Below are positions 31,791-40,310 of a stretch of DNA of 64,000 bases, piece by piece. A program made the position numbers and the translations under genes. Below the pieces are notes generated by a model. It ran no database searches, was not told where the DNA came from, and saw only the letters and a list, made by a program, of their open reading frames with translations. This DNA comes from Tamilnaduibacter salinus. GTDB taxonomy: Bacteria > Pseudomonadota > Gammaproteobacteria > Pseudomonadales > Oleiphilaceae. Position 1 is the first letter of the stretch, and every line of letters starts with the position of its first letter. The stretch is from assembly GCF_003096655.1 (NCBI RefSeq), contig NZ_QEKQ01000002.1, forward strand, positions 62,001 to 126,000. The letters are read 5' to 3'.

Positions 31791-32621
31791 TTATTTCGCC
31801 CGATAAATAATTCCCGGGTGGCACTGGACCATTTCGTAGAGTGTGGGCAGGCCGTTGAGTGACTCCGATGCACCGAGGATCAGGTATCCCTGGCGGTTCA
31901 GCGTGCCATGCATGCGGGTCAGAATGTCCTTCTTGAGGTCGGCGGAAAAGTAGATGAGGACATTACGACAGAAGACGATGTCGAACTTGCCTAGAAGGTA
32001 ACGGTCCAGCAGATTCAGTTCTTTGAACTCCACCATGCTTCGTATGGCAGGCTTGACCTGCCAGCCGCCATTGCGGGTTGCAGTAAAGTAGTTTTTCTGC
32101 CGTTCCGGCGAGAGGCCTCGGCCGATCGCAAGCATCTCGTATTCGCCGTGTCGGGCAACGTCCAGAACGCTCCGGGATATGTCCGTCGCGACGATGCGGA
32201 TGTCGCCGCGGAGCTTGCCAGGATTCTTACGGCGAAACTCATCAATTGCCATAGCGATCGAATAGGGTTCCTGACCGGTCGAGCAAGCAGCAGACCAGAT
32301 GCGGACTGGCTGGTTGGCATGTGTCTCCGCGAACTCCGGAAGGATCTTTTCGTTAAGGATTCGAAACGGATGATTGTCCCGGAACCAAAGCGTCTCGTTG
32401 GTGGTCATTGCATCAATGACCGTCTCCCGAAGAGGCTCCCGACTGGATCGTTGCAGGCGTTTGAGTAGTTCGCCTAAAGAGCCGAGCTCGTTCTCTTCCA
32501 TGATTTTGCGAAGGCGGCTTTTGACCAGATACTGTTTGTTGTCACCAAGGAGGATGCCACAGGCATCCTGCAGGAATGTCTTGAATGCGTCATATTCCTG
32601 TTGAGTGATCTCTGATTTCAT
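31791..32621 (-). CDS. cheR: Chemotaxis protein methyltransferase CheR
   Basis: SAM-dependent methylation of glutamates on chemoreceptors. The 276 residues have the N-terminal helical CheR domain (about 5-60) and the catalytic domain with IWSAACSTGQEPYSIAMAI (about 109), IVATDISRSVLDVARHGEYE (about 142) and FDIVFCRNVLIYF (about 213). It lies 44 bases downstream of cheV, on the same strand. The pair cheV-cheR next to flgAMN is the Pseudomonas-type flagellar arrangement. Confidence 0.95.
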   Translation of the reverse strand: MKSEITQQEYDAFKTFLQDACGILLGDNKQYLVKSRLRKIMEENELGSLGELLKRLQRSSREPLRETVIDAMTTNETLWFRDNHPFRILNEKILPEFAETHANQPVRIWSAACSTGQEPYSIAMAIDEFRRKNPGKLRGDIRIVATDISRSVLDVARHGEYEMLAIGRGLSPERQKNYFTATRNGGWQVKPAIRSMVEFKELNLLDRYLLGKFDIVFCRNVLIYFSADLKKDILTRMHGTLNRQGYLILGASESLNGLPTLYEMVQCHPGIIYRAK

Positions 32622-32665
32622 TCGGTCTCTGCGGTGATTGAGATATGGCAGCGGATTCGTTGTCG

Positions 32666-33598
32666 TTATGCCTGGTCGAGAATCGTCATGACGCGTTCAG
32701 CCAGTTCATCGGGGCTGAACTTTGCCATGAAGTCGTCAGCGCCGACCTTTTTTACCATGTTGCCATTGAACACGCCACTCAATGAGGTGTGTAGCATGGC
32801 GTACAGGTCGTTTAACTGAGGCGATTCCTTGCAGCGGCTAACCAACGTATAGCCATCCATCTCCGGCATTTCAACGTCCGAAATCATCATGGCGATGTGG
32901 TCTGTCGCCCGGGAGCCGTCCGCTGTCAGGGTATTGAGATAGTCGAGTGCCTGGCGACCATCATTCATGGTTATCACTGACATACCCACCGCGTTCAGGC
33001 ATCGCTCTACTTGGCGCCGGGCAATCATTGAATCATCAACAACGAGAATCGGCAGGCTGTCGGAGCGATCGGTTTCGCTGCCCTTCGCAACGATGGACTC
33101 GTCAACATCCTCTCTCAAGGGGGTGACGTCCGCGAGAACTTTCTCAACGTCAATAATCTCCACGAGTTGATCTTCTATTTTTGTGACTGCAGTGAGGTAG
33201 ACATCTTTTCCGGCACCCTCGGGTGGCGGGGCGACCTCTTCCCAGTTGAGGTTTGCTATGCGGTCCACCGAATTGACGAGAAAGCCCTGAGTTCGTCGGT
33301 TGTACTCTGTGATGATGACGAAACTGGAACTGAGGTTCTCCTCTTTCATTGGAGGCAACCCAATGGCGAACCCCAAATCAATGATTGAGATCGTTTCCCC
33401 ACGGATATGAGCAACGCCTCGGACAACTGCCTCGCTTTCAGGAAGTGACGACAGGGGTGGGCACAGGAGCACCTCTTTGACTTTGAAGACGTTAATTCCA
33501 AACTTCTGACGGGATCGTAGGTGAAAGAGCAAAAGCTCCAACCTGTTTTTGCCAACGAGTTGGGTTCGTTGATTGACGTTGTCCAGAAGACCGGCCAT
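32666..33598 (-). CDS. cheV: Chemotaxis coupling protein CheV
   Basis: Hybrid of a CheW-like coupling domain (about 15-165) and a C-terminal receiver domain (about 185-308). Receiver features include LPILVVDDSMIARRQ (acidic pocket), the phosphoacceptor Asp in MMISDVEMPEMDGY (about 239) and the conserved Lys in MVKKVGADDFMAKF. It couples receptors to CheA in a phosphorylation-dependent way. It diverges from flgA and precedes cheR. Length 310 is typical. Confidence 0.95.
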   Translation of the reverse strand: MAGLLDNVNQRTQLVGKNRLELLLFHLRSRQKFGINVFKVKEVLLCPPLSSLPESEAVVRGVAHIRGETISIIDLGFAIGLPPMKEENLSSSFVIITEYNRRTQGFLVNSVDRIANLNWEEVAPPPEGAGKDVYLTAVTKIEDQLVEIIDVEKVLADVTPLREDVDESIVAKGSETDRSDSLPILVVDDSMIARRQVERCLNAVGMSVITMNDGRQALDYLNTLTADGSRATDHIAMMISDVEMPEMDGYTLVSRCKESPQLNDLYAMLHTSLSGVFNGNMVKKVGADDFMAKFSPDELAERVMTILDQA

Positions 33599-33746
33599 AC
33601 CACTACCTGTTGATTACCAGTGTGTCGTGCGCCAGAACGGCACTGTAATTGCATTTCATCTCGACAGCAGGCTGGACCGACAGGCCATTGACGCGGCCCC
33701 GGCCAACCATTGCCGATTACCGTCAGCATAGGACATTCGAGGAAAA

Positions 33747-34460
33747 ATGCGCAGTCCCATTGCCAACATTTTGTCAGGCCTGATGCTTATCGTCGCGGTT
33801 GCCGTTAACGCCACAGAGTCGGGAACCACTCCGTCTCAGATTCGTGCCGAGGCGGATGAGTTTTTATCGGGGTTTGCCGATGCCCAGGCGGAGGAGGGAT
33901 TTGATGTGCGTTATGAGGTTGGTGCCCTGGATGACCGGTTGAATCTTGCCCCCTGCCGGGAGGCAATGGCTGTGTCGTTTGCCCGTGATCCGTTTCGTTC
34001 GGATCGTCAGACACTGGAAGTCCGGTGCGAGGGCGAACGGCCCTGGCGCCTGTTCCTGTCGGCAAGGGTAAAGATTCACGGTCCGGCCTACGTCGCCTCC
34101 AGAGCGCTGGGCCGGAATACCCGGCTGACGCGATCCATGGTCCGCGAGGAGCAGGTCATGATCAACGGTGTGCGCGAGGGGGCGATTCGCGACCTCTCGT
34201 CAGTTGTGGGTATGAGGCTCGACCGGCCAGTGAGCACCGGCACGGTGCTGACGCCGCGCTTGCTGTCAGAGCCAGACGCAGTGGCCCGGGGTGACCATGT
34301 TATGATCAGCGCCGGTTCGGGGGCCTTCCGTGTGCGCTCCCGGGGGAAGGCACTGGGTAATGCCCAGACGGGCGAGCAGGTAATGGTCGAGAATCTATCG
34401 TCGTCAAGGACGGTTCGCGCGCGTGTCGTGGCGCCGGGCAGGGTCGAGATACCGATGTGA
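33747..34460 (+). CDS. flgA: Flagellar basal-body P-ring formation protein FlgA
   Basis: Periplasmic chaperone for assembly of the FlgI P ring. A signal peptide covers about 1-23 (NILSGLMLIVAVAVNATES). The C-terminal SAF/ChapFlgA domain includes VASRALGRNTRLTRSMVREEQV, VVGMRLDRPVSTGTVL and the end KALGNAQTGEQVMVENLSSSRTVRARVVAPGRVEI. Length 237 is normal. It is followed by flgM, which has its own promoter. Confidence 0.92.
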   Translation: MRSPIANILSGLMLIVAVAVNATESGTTPSQIRAEADEFLSGFADAQAEEGFDVRYEVGALDDRLNLAPCREAMAVSFARDPFRSDRQTLEVRCEGERPWRLFLSARVKIHGPAYVASRALGRNTRLTRSMVREEQVMINGVREGAIRDLSSVVGMRLDRPVSTGTVLTPRLLSEPDAVARGDHVMISAGSGAFRVRSRGKALGNAQTGEQVMVENLSSSRTVRARVVAPGRVEIPM

Positions 34461-34527
34461 TCGCCATGCGCCGCGGCAGTGGATGGCCGTTAGCGGCAAA
34501 AATATGCCGGATTTTGAGAGTAGGCAC

Positions 34528-34554
34528 TAAAGAGTGTTGGGTGGTGGCCGATAT
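34528..34554 (+). promoter_or_regulatory. Sigma-28 (FliA) promoter of flgM
   Basis: TAAAGAGT (34528-34535), exactly 11 bases, then GCCGATAT (34547-34554) match the enterobacterial/Pseudomonas FliA consensus TAAAGTTT-N11-GCCGATAA, with two mismatches in the -35 block and one in the -10. The start point would be near 34561, about 75 bases before the flgM ATG. Confidence 0.85.
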
Positions 34555-34635
34555 GTCCACCAGAGACTATCGATTCCCGGTAACGGTTTGATGGAAACCG
34601 GGCCAGAACAGACACCAGATGGGCAGAGTGAGACA

Positions 34636-34968
34636 ATGACAGTGGATTTCAATGGAGTGGGTCCCGGGCAACCGAATAATCGCACCGGGAACGCCACCGA
34701 TAAGACGGGCAATGCGCCTAGGACGTCCCAGCAGCCTGCGTCGGATACCGCGGCGAAGCAGTCTTCCGGTGCCCGTGCGGACAGTGTCAGCCTGAGTGAT
34801 CAGTCAAAGGCACTAAAGTCGCTGGAAAGCCGGCTGGCGGAGTACCCGGAAGTGGACGACGCGCGGGTCGCCGAGATTCGGGCGGCGCTCGAAGATGGCA
34901 GCTATAAGGTGGATGCCGAAAAACTGGCCCAGAAGATGCTTGATGAGGATCAGGGTATCTTTGGGTGA
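34636..34968 (+). CDS. flgM: Anti-sigma-28 factor FlgM
   Basis: Binds and inhibits FliA (sigma-28) until it is exported through the completed hook-basal body. The protein has 110 residues from the ATG at 34636. The N-terminal half is Gly/Asn/Thr/Ser-rich and probably disordered. The C-terminal sigma-binding half contains ADSVSLSDQSKALKSLESRLAEY and the family signature VAEIRAALEDGSYKVDAEKLAQKML. The open frame extends upstream to 34534, but that part overlaps the FliA promoter and is not coding. Confidence 0.92.
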   Translation: MTVDFNGVGPGQPNNRTGNATDKTGNAPRTSQQPASDTAAKQSSGARADSVSLSDQSKALKSLESRLAEYPEVDDARVAEIRAALEDGSYKVDAEKLAQKMLDEDQGIFG

Positions 34969-34978
34969 GGTATGAATC

Positions 34979-35449
34979 ATGGCTGCGGTCGATGATCTGA
35001 AAAAACTGCTTCAGCAGGACGTTCAACAACTGGATCAGCTTTCCGCGTTGCTCGAAAAAGAGCGGGACGCACTGAAAGCGGGTCAGGCTCGGGAGCTTGA
35101 GGCGCTGACGAAACACAAAGATCAGCTTCTATCAGGGGTTCGCGAGCGCGCAAAACAGAAGATTCACACGCTCGTGGCTATGGGCTACGACCCGAAACAG
35201 GGGCAGCCTTCACGCTTTATTCGATCAGCGGGCATGGCCGACCTGAGCCAGCTCTGGCAGGAGGCCGACCAGCGGCTTCGACACTGCCAAGAACGCAATG
35301 GGGTCAACGGGCGTATCATCGGTCACCTCCAGCAACGACTGGGGCGTCTGACCGACATCATTCGTGGTGCCTCCGATCAGGCGAAGCTCTATGGCGAGCG
35401 CGGCCAGTCCACCTCGGTCAGTCACACGAACGTGCTTGCCAGCGCCTGA
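34979..35449 (+). CDS. flgN: Flagellar export chaperone FlgN
   Basis: Chaperone for the hook-filament junction proteins FlgK and FlgL. The 156 residues are largely helical and coiled-coil (LKKLLQQDVQQLDQLSALLEKERDAL at the N terminus, then ELEALTKHKDQLL). The family is weakly conserved, so the assignment leans on size, helical pattern and its place 10 bases after flgM. Confidence 0.9.
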   Translation: MAAVDDLKKLLQQDVQQLDQLSALLEKERDALKAGQARELEALTKHKDQLLSGVRERAKQKIHTLVAMGYDPKQGQPSRFIRSAGMADLSQLWQEADQRLRHCQERNGVNGRIIGHLQQRLGRLTDIIRGASDQAKLYGERGQSTSVSHTNVLASA

Positions 35450-35469
35450 TCCCCCTGATGATTCCACTC

Positions 35470-35500
35470 CGCGGTGACCGCCTCCCCTCCGGTCGTCGCG
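35470..35500. terminator. Possible hairpin between flgN and pxpA
   Basis: CGCGGTGACCG (35470-35480) can pair with CGGTCGTCGCG (35490-35500), 11 bp with two G-U pairs and a 9-base loop, between convergent genes. No T run follows, so it is only a possible terminator. Confidence 0.3.
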
Positions 35501-35511
35501 GTGCCTTGCGC

Positions 35512-36252
35512 TCAGGCCCTTCTCGTACCCAGAGCGTCCCGTATGGACCTGACGGCCGCCAGCGATTGCTCATTGTCTCCGTGAACACAGAGGCTTGTGG
35601 CCGGTAGTGTCAGCCACTGGCCGCTATGGCTTTCCACGCCATCGTACTCCGCAAATCCGACAGCCTGGCGAACGATCTTATCCGGGTCGTGATGAACTGC
35701 GTTCGGTTCACGTCGCGAGACCAGTTGCCCTTCGTCGTCATAGGCCCTGTCCGCAAAGGCTTCGAGAATCAGTGACAGTCCCCGTTCATCAGCCATTGAT
35801 TGGTGTGCTTCGTATCGTGTGGTCACCGGCATCATCAGACTCAGCCGGCGGTCGTACGTGGCGATGGCATCCATGACGGACTGAAGCAGGTCGTCGTCCC
35901 GCATCATGTCATTGTTGAGCGCCCCGTGGGGTTTGACGTATTGAACGGTCGCCCCGTGGGCGCGGCAGATTCCCTGTAGCGCACCAACCTGGTACCAGAT
36001 CAGGGCCCGGACCTGCTCCGCAGTGTGAGGGATCGAGCGTCGGCCAAAGCCGTGTAGGTCGAGATAGGCCGGGTGAGCGCCAATCACCACATTGTGGGAC
36101 ACGGCCAGTTCAACCGTTCGGTGCATGATGGTGGGGTCGGAGGCGTGAAAACCGCAGGCCACATTGGCCATATCAATCAGCGGCATGACGTCCTCATCCC
36201 GCCCCATGGTCCATGCGCCGAAGCTTTCACCAAGATCGCAGTTCAGTTTCAT
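35512..36252 (-). CDS. pxpA: 5-oxoprolinase subunit A (LamB/YcsF family)
   Basis: Subunit of the ATP-dependent PxpABC 5-oxoprolinase, which returns 5-oxoproline to glutamate. The N terminus MKLNCDLGESFGAW and the stretch MANVACGFHASDPTIM are diagnostic for the family, as are GAHPAYLDLHGFGRRSI (about 57) and VKPHGALNNDM (about 105). Length 246 is normal. The usual neighbours pxpB and pxpC are absent on both sides, so they must be elsewhere or missing. It diverges from the chemoreceptor gene. Confidence 0.92.
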   Translation of the reverse strand: MKLNCDLGESFGAWTMGRDEDVMPLIDMANVACGFHASDPTIMHRTVELAVSHNVVIGAHPAYLDLHGFGRRSIPHTAEQVRALIWYQVGALQGICRAHGATVQYVKPHGALNNDMMRDDDLLQSVMDAIATYDRRLSLMMPVTTRYEAHQSMADERGLSLILEAFADRAYDDEGQLVSRREPNAVHHDPDKIVRQAVGFAEYDGVESHSGQWLTLPATSLCVHGDNEQSLAAVRSIRDALGTRRA

Positions 36253-36377
36253 GGTATCAGGGTACGTTTCACCCGGCCTGCAGGGAAGGGCCAGCGAATG
36301 ACGCTTGGAGCGCCTGACACAGAAATGTCACATGTTCGTCATATCGTGGAAGTGCATCGTCGTTCTGGAGGTGGTGG

Positions 36378-37988
36378 ATGATGGCTTTGACGGTACGCTG
36401 GCGAATCCTGTTGTTTGCAACGTTTTCGATCGTCTCAATCGTCACGCTTGTTTGGCTCTCGACAAACATGTCGTCCCGTGCCGGCGACGAGACCCGCCAA
36501 CTGGTCCGTGAGGACATGACCGATGTCTGGCTGTTGAATGACATGAGCCGTAGCCATTACGCGCTGATGGACCTTTCTTACCGGATCAAGTCTCAACTGA
36601 TGCTTTGGGACGACATCGACAAACGCTTCCGGGCCCTTCAGGCTGACATTCGCGAGCAGTGGCAGGCCGCGGCATCGAATCCGCGGCTGGCGGACTGGGT
36701 GGCATCCCACTCGGAAGCACGTCAGAAGGTGATGACGTTCCTTGATACGCTGCAGAAAAGCATTGAAGAGCGGAGTTACTACTCGGCCGGCAAAGTCGTT
36801 GATTTCGAGCTCTATCCGGCAATGGACCCTGTCATTTCCGCGATCCGGGAAGAGCTCACCATTGGCCGGGAGAAGACGGAGCAGGGCGCCAACGCACTGA
36901 TCGCCTATCTGGATACGCGGAAACAGGTCATCCGGTGGGGCGCAGGCTTTGGCTTGCTGACCATCGTTCTGCTGACCTGGTGGTTGCGCCATGCAGTGAT
37001 TCGCCGCCTGCGCGTTATTGCCGATAGTCTGGAAGAAATGGCCCGTAGCAATGATCTGACGCCTCGCTATCGCGTTGGCGGCCGGGACGAGGTGTCGGCT
37101 GTCGAGCAGGCGGTAAACGATCTGCTGTCACAGGTTTCCGCATTCATTGGTGACGTGCGTTCGGCGGCCCACACGCTCGAGGGACGCGCAGTGGATCTCG
37201 ATCAGCAGGCTGAGTCGCTCAGTGATGCGGCTTCAGAGGCCAGCCACCAAGTGCGTGGTGTTGCTGATTCGATGAGCGTGATCGCCGGCGGGACCGCGAG
37301 CATCGAGGCCTCCGCGGATTACTCCATTCGACGCGTGACGGAGGCAGTCGATGGCAATCAGGAGGTTCAGCGCACACTGGTGGACAGTGAAGCCGCCGCT
37401 GAGCGTACCGTTGAAATCATTGAGCGGGTCGCCCAGTCAATCGAAGCACTTCGAGGCGATAGTGAGCGCATCGAGCAGGTGGTCAGTGTCATTGCAGAGA
37501 TCGCCGAACAGACCAATCTGCTGGCGCTCAATGCGGCTATTGAAGCGGCCCGAGCTGGTGAACACGGCCGTGGTTTCGCCGTGGTTGCCGACGAGGTGCG
37601 GAGTCTGTCCCGGAGGACCTCGGAATCGACCGAGCAGATCCGCCAGTGGGTGGATCAGCTTGTTCGGCAGGTCGATAACGCCCACGGACGGCTCTCAGAG
37701 ACGAGAGAAGCGGGCCAGACCAATCATGAGGCGCTGGCAAGTCTGAAAGAACACCTGACATCTCTGGCGAGCACGTTCTCGGAACTCAAGTCATCAAGCG
37801 CCGAGGTCAATCAGGCCATCGGCGACCAGCGCTCCGAAGCAGACCGCGTGAGTGAACGGACCCGCGGGCTTGCGGCGCAGACACAAGGTCTCGAGGATAA
37901 CGTTCGTGAGACGTCGCGGGTGGGCGCTCAGCTGCGGGAACAGGCGGAATCACTAAGAGGCCTATCGGCGCAATTCCGCATCCAGTGA
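36378..37988 (+). CDS. Methyl-accepting chemotaxis protein
   Basis: Transmembrane chemoreceptor of 536 residues. Membrane span 1 covers about 9-29, a helical periplasmic sensor about 30-183, and span 2 about 184-203. A HAMP domain follows (about 204-257). The cytoplasmic signalling hairpin carries the invariant tip [20 protein letters not shown] and [18 protein letters not shown] (about 371-412). No C-terminal CheR-tethering pentapeptide is present. A GGAGGTGG ribosome-binding site precedes the start. The ligand is unknown. The gene is not linked to a che operon, but cheR/cheV lie 3-4 kb away. Confidence 0.93.
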   Translation: MMALTVRWRILLFATFSIVSIVTLVWLSTNMSSRAGDETRQLVREDMTDVWLLNDMSRSHYALMDLSYRIKSQLMLWDDIDKRFRALQADIREQWQAAASNPRLADWVASHSEARQKVMTFLDTLQKSIEERSYYSAGKVVDFELYPAMDPVISAIREELTIGREKTEQGANALIAYLDTRKQVIRWGAGFGLLTIVLLTWWLRHAVIRRLRVIADSLEEMARSNDLTPRYRVGGRDEVSAVEQAVNDLLSQVSAFIGDVRSAAHTLEGRAVDLDQQAESLSDAASEASHQVRGVADSMSVIAGGTASIEASADYSIRRVTEAVDGNQEVQRTLVDSEAAAERTVEIIERVAQSIEALRGDSERIEQVVSVIAEIAEQTNLLALNAAIEAARAGEHGRGFAVVADEVRSLSRRTSESTEQIRQWVDQLVRQVDNAHGRLSETREAGQTNHEALASLKEHLTSLASTFSELKSSSAEVNQAIGDQRSEADRVSERTRGLAAQTQGLEDNVRETSRVGAQLREQAESLRGLSAQFRIQ

Positions 37989-37995
37989 GGGAATA

Positions 37996-38023
37996 CCTGC
38001 CCGGGACGTCGGCCCCGGGCAGG
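37996..38023. terminator. Hairpin between the chemoreceptor gene and gabT
   Basis: CCTGCCCGGG (37996-38005) and CCCGGGCAGG (38014-38023) form a perfect 10-bp stem with an 8-base loop between convergent genes. There is no T tract, so it is at most a weak bidirectional terminator. Confidence 0.45.
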
Positions 38024-38033
38024 CAGCAGGGCA

Positions 38034-39311
38034 TCAGCCCAATTCGCGCAGGCTCTCTTCAACGATACTGAGGCCTTCCTCAAGCAGCTCGTCTTCGATG
38101 GTGACGGGCATCAGGAACCGGATGCCGTTGCCCCAGAGGCCGCAGTTGAGCAGGATCAGCCCCTTTTCCTTGGCTTTTTTGGTCAGTGCGCCGGCTTTTT
38201 CCGCATCGGGCTGACGCGAATCCTTGTCCTTCACCAGGTCAAAGGCGGCCATCGGCCCGAGATTCCGCGCATTATCCACATAGGCAAACTCGTTCTGCCA
38301 TTGATGGAAGCGCTTATTCAGCTTCTCGCCCAGAGCCTGACTTTTCTCAAGGATGTTCTCCTGTTCGATCACGTCGATCGCGGCGCAGGCTGCGGCACAG
38401 GCGGTGGGCGAGCCACTGTAGGTGCCGCCCAGGCTGTTGGGCCCGGAGGCGTCCATCATTTTGGCGTTCCCAACGACGGCGGAAATCGGCATGCCGTCGG
38501 CCATGCTCTTGGCCATGGTCATGATGTCCGCTTTCACGTTGCTGTGTTCACTGGCAAACAGCTTGCCGGTCCGACCGAACCCTGACTGCACCTCGTCGAT
38601 GATCAGGGCAATACCGTTGTCGTCACAGATCTTGCGCAGCGCCTGCAGGAAACTCGGCGGGGCAATGTGGAAGCCGCCTTCGCCCTGGACCGCCTCGACC
38701 ACAATGGCGGCGACGTCCTTGGCGGGAGTGTCGGCCTTGAAGACCATTTCGAGGCCGCGCAGCGCGTCTTCCTCCGTGACGCCGTAATAGGGCATCGGGA
38801 AGGGGGCGCGATAGACACCGCCCGGCATTGGTCCGAAATCGTTCTTGTAGGGTGCCACTTTGCCCGTCATGGCCAGAGTCATGAGGGTGCGCCCGTGGTA
38901 GCCACCATCAAAACAAATGACATCGGAACGACCGGTCGCACTCCGGGCGATCTTGACGGCGTTTTCCAGCGCTTCCGCACCGGCATTGAACATGCAGGCC
39001 TTGGCGTTTTCCCCGGTCACCGGGGCAATCCTGCACAGCTTCTCGGCCAGCTGAACGTATGGCGCGTAGGGCATGACGGTCTGGCAGGTGTGCATCAGCT
39101 TGTCGAGCTGATTCTTGACCGCTTCAACCACCTTGGGATGGCGGTGCCCGAGGTTCAGGACCCCGATCCCCCCGGCAAAATCAATCATCCGTTTGCCATC
39201 CGCGTCCCAGACCTGGGCGTTCTCCGCGTGATCGGCAAACTGGGTGTTGGGGCTCGCGGCGCCAAAGGCCACGTATTTTTCCTTGAGCGCTTGCAGTTCA
39301 GCGTTGTTCAT
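38034..39311 (-). CDS. gabT: 4-aminobutyrate aminotransferase (class III, PLP)
   Basis: Transfers the amino group of 4-aminobutyrate to 2-oxoglutarate. The 425 residues carry CMFNAGAEALENAVKIAR (about 106), CFDGGYHGRTLMTLAM (about 133), the Asp motif LIIDEVQSGFGRTGKLFA (about 234) and the PLP lysine in TMAKSMADGMPISAV (about 266). GTYSGSPTACAAACAAIDVI near 295 is typical of GabT. Related class III enzymes with other diamine or omega-amino substrates cannot be excluded. No gabD is adjacent. A promoter candidate is noted upstream. Confidence 0.88.
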   Translation of the reverse strand: MNNAELQALKEKYVAFGAASPNTQFADHAENAQVWDADGKRMIDFAGGIGVLNLGHRHPKVVEAVKNQLDKLMHTCQTVMPYAPYVQLAEKLCRIAPVTGENAKACMFNAGAEALENAVKIARSATGRSDVICFDGGYHGRTLMTLAMTGKVAPYKNDFGPMPGGVYRAPFPMPYYGVTEEDALRGLEMVFKADTPAKDVAAIVVEAVQGEGGFHIAPPSFLQALRKICDDNGIALIIDEVQSGFGRTGKLFASEHSNVKADIMTMAKSMADGMPISAVVGNAKMMDASGPNSLGGTYSGSPTACAAACAAIDVIEQENILEKSQALGEKLNKRFHQWQNEFAYVDNARNLGPMAAFDLVKDKDSRQPDAEKAGALTKKAKEKGLILLNCGLWGNGIRFLMPVTIEDELLEEGLSIVEESLRELG

Positions 39312-39721
39312 TGGCGTTCTCCTCGTTGGGATGCCGTCGGTTTACCGGGTGTTCCGTGCGGCCGGCGTGTTCCGCGTCGGGGCCGGACAGAACTGTGATC
39401 AGTCTATGGGGGGACGGCCGCAGGCGTCCATAGGCCAAAGGTACCGTCATACCCCTACAACGTAGAGTGTTCAATACCGCCTTTACCAGTCTTCCGCAGG
39501 ATTTTTTCGGACAGCCAGCAGGTGGCCCCGCGGTCATTCCGGGTCAAGCGTCGGTCAGCTTCTCTGATGACTTGTCGTAACGGGCCACTGGTCCGGAAGG
39601 ATTCCTCCAGAGGCCCTGTTGGCGCGTATAGTGATACTAACAACAAGCGTGTGGTCAGGAAGACCCACCACAAGAACCGAACATCAGGGTTTCTTTGGTA
39701 TACAGACAGGGAGGGCTCGTT
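39312..39721. other. Divergent intergenic region gabT / hypothetical gene
   Basis: This 410-base stretch holds the gabT promoter candidate at 39446-39474. A TATAGT (39636-39641) could be a -10 for the rightward hypothetical gene, without a clear -35. The long minus-strand open frame that crosses it has no protein-like character, so I call no gene here. Confidence 0.35.
39446..39474 (-). promoter_or_regulatory. Candidate sigma-70 promoter for gabT
   Basis: On the minus strand, TTGAAC (39469-39474) and TATGAC (39446-39451) are 17 bases apart, about 130 bases upstream of the gabT start. Confidence 0.4.
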
Positions 39722-40075
39722 ATGAGCACCGTTGTTCAACGCGTCGTCGGCGTGACCGACGAACGGGACCTGGAATCGCGCTTCCGGATCGAAAACCTGC
39801 ACATCAGCTGGCGCTTCGAACATGCCAGCCAGAAGCAGGCTGATCCAACGGGTCAGCGCCACCTCGCACCACTGGTCAGCTGGGAGCGGGACGGCCAGGT
39901 TTACCGGTATATCCCCCATCTGGACTTTGTCGAACGGACGTTGTCTCTGCCTCGTGTGTTGAGGCAGATCGGTTTCGTGGACGAACGCCAGTACGAGGTT
40001 GATGCAGACCGGCTTCGCCGGGTCATCAGCGAACAGCTTGGCACTCTGGGATGCGTCGCTGAAGCAGTCGCGTAG
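39722..40075 (+). CDS. Hypothetical protein, 117 residues
   Basis: Unrecognised cytoplasmic protein with no signal peptide or membrane segment. It is rich in Arg, Glu and Val, with a predicted mixed alpha/beta pattern: ENLHISWRFEHASQ in the first half, RYIPHLDFVERTLSLPRVLRQIGF in the middle, and a helical C terminus. ATG at 39722 is preferred over an in-frame upstream ATG (39695) because GGGAGGG lies eight bases before it. A strong intrinsic terminator follows 20 bases after the stop, which supports a real, monocistronic transcript. Confidence 0.7.
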   Translation: MSTVVQRVVGVTDERDLESRFRIENLHISWRFEHASQKQADPTGQRHLAPLVSWERDGQVYRYIPHLDFVERTLSLPRVLRQIGFVDERQYEVDADRLRRVISEQLGTLGCVAEAVA

Positions 40076-40094
40076 ACAACCTTTACGGGTAAAG

Positions 40095-40127
40095 AAAAAA
40101 GGGTCGGTGTCCACCGACCCTTTTTTT
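40095..40127. terminator. Strong intrinsic terminator after the 117-residue protein gene
   Basis: The stem AAAAAAGGGTCGGTG (40095-40109) pairs with CACCGACCCTTTTTT (40112-40126), closing a two-base gap, so the inner pair opens to give a normal loop. It has seven T on the plus strand and an A run upstream, so it may work both ways. Confidence 0.92.
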
Positions 40128-40141
40128 GCGCATCCAGGAAA

Positions 40142-40310
40142 CTAGGAGTCTGCGCGGTAGAAATCGTGCCAGGCGAGATCGTCCCACTGAGAGGCCATTT
40201 TGACGATCATTTGAGGCGCATAGTGGTTCTATGTAACGAAAATGAGCGCTCAAAAGGGACCGCAGTGGGGCGGTCGCAGCGGTGCGAATTTCTACCGCGC
40301 AGACTCCTAG
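40142..40310 (-). mobile_element. MITE-like 169-bp element, copy 1
   Basis: Nonautonomous element with 23-bp terminal inverted repeats beginning CTAGGAGTCTGCGCG. It is an inverted copy of 43607-43775, with 8 differences in 169 bases by hand alignment. The two halves are imperfectly complementary, so the whole can fold as a long hairpin. CTAG bounds both ends and may be a target duplication. The last CTAG contains the TAG stop codon of hemH. On the minus strand it contains an 18-codon frame [18 protein letters not shown] ending in the terminal TAG, possibly the relic of a transposase end. Confidence 0.85.

Noticed and set aside
39455-40114. Minus-strand 219-codon frame opposite the 117-residue hypothetical gene
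   Set aside because: It has no ribosome-binding site or family-like sequence, and starts inside the strong terminator at 40095-40127.
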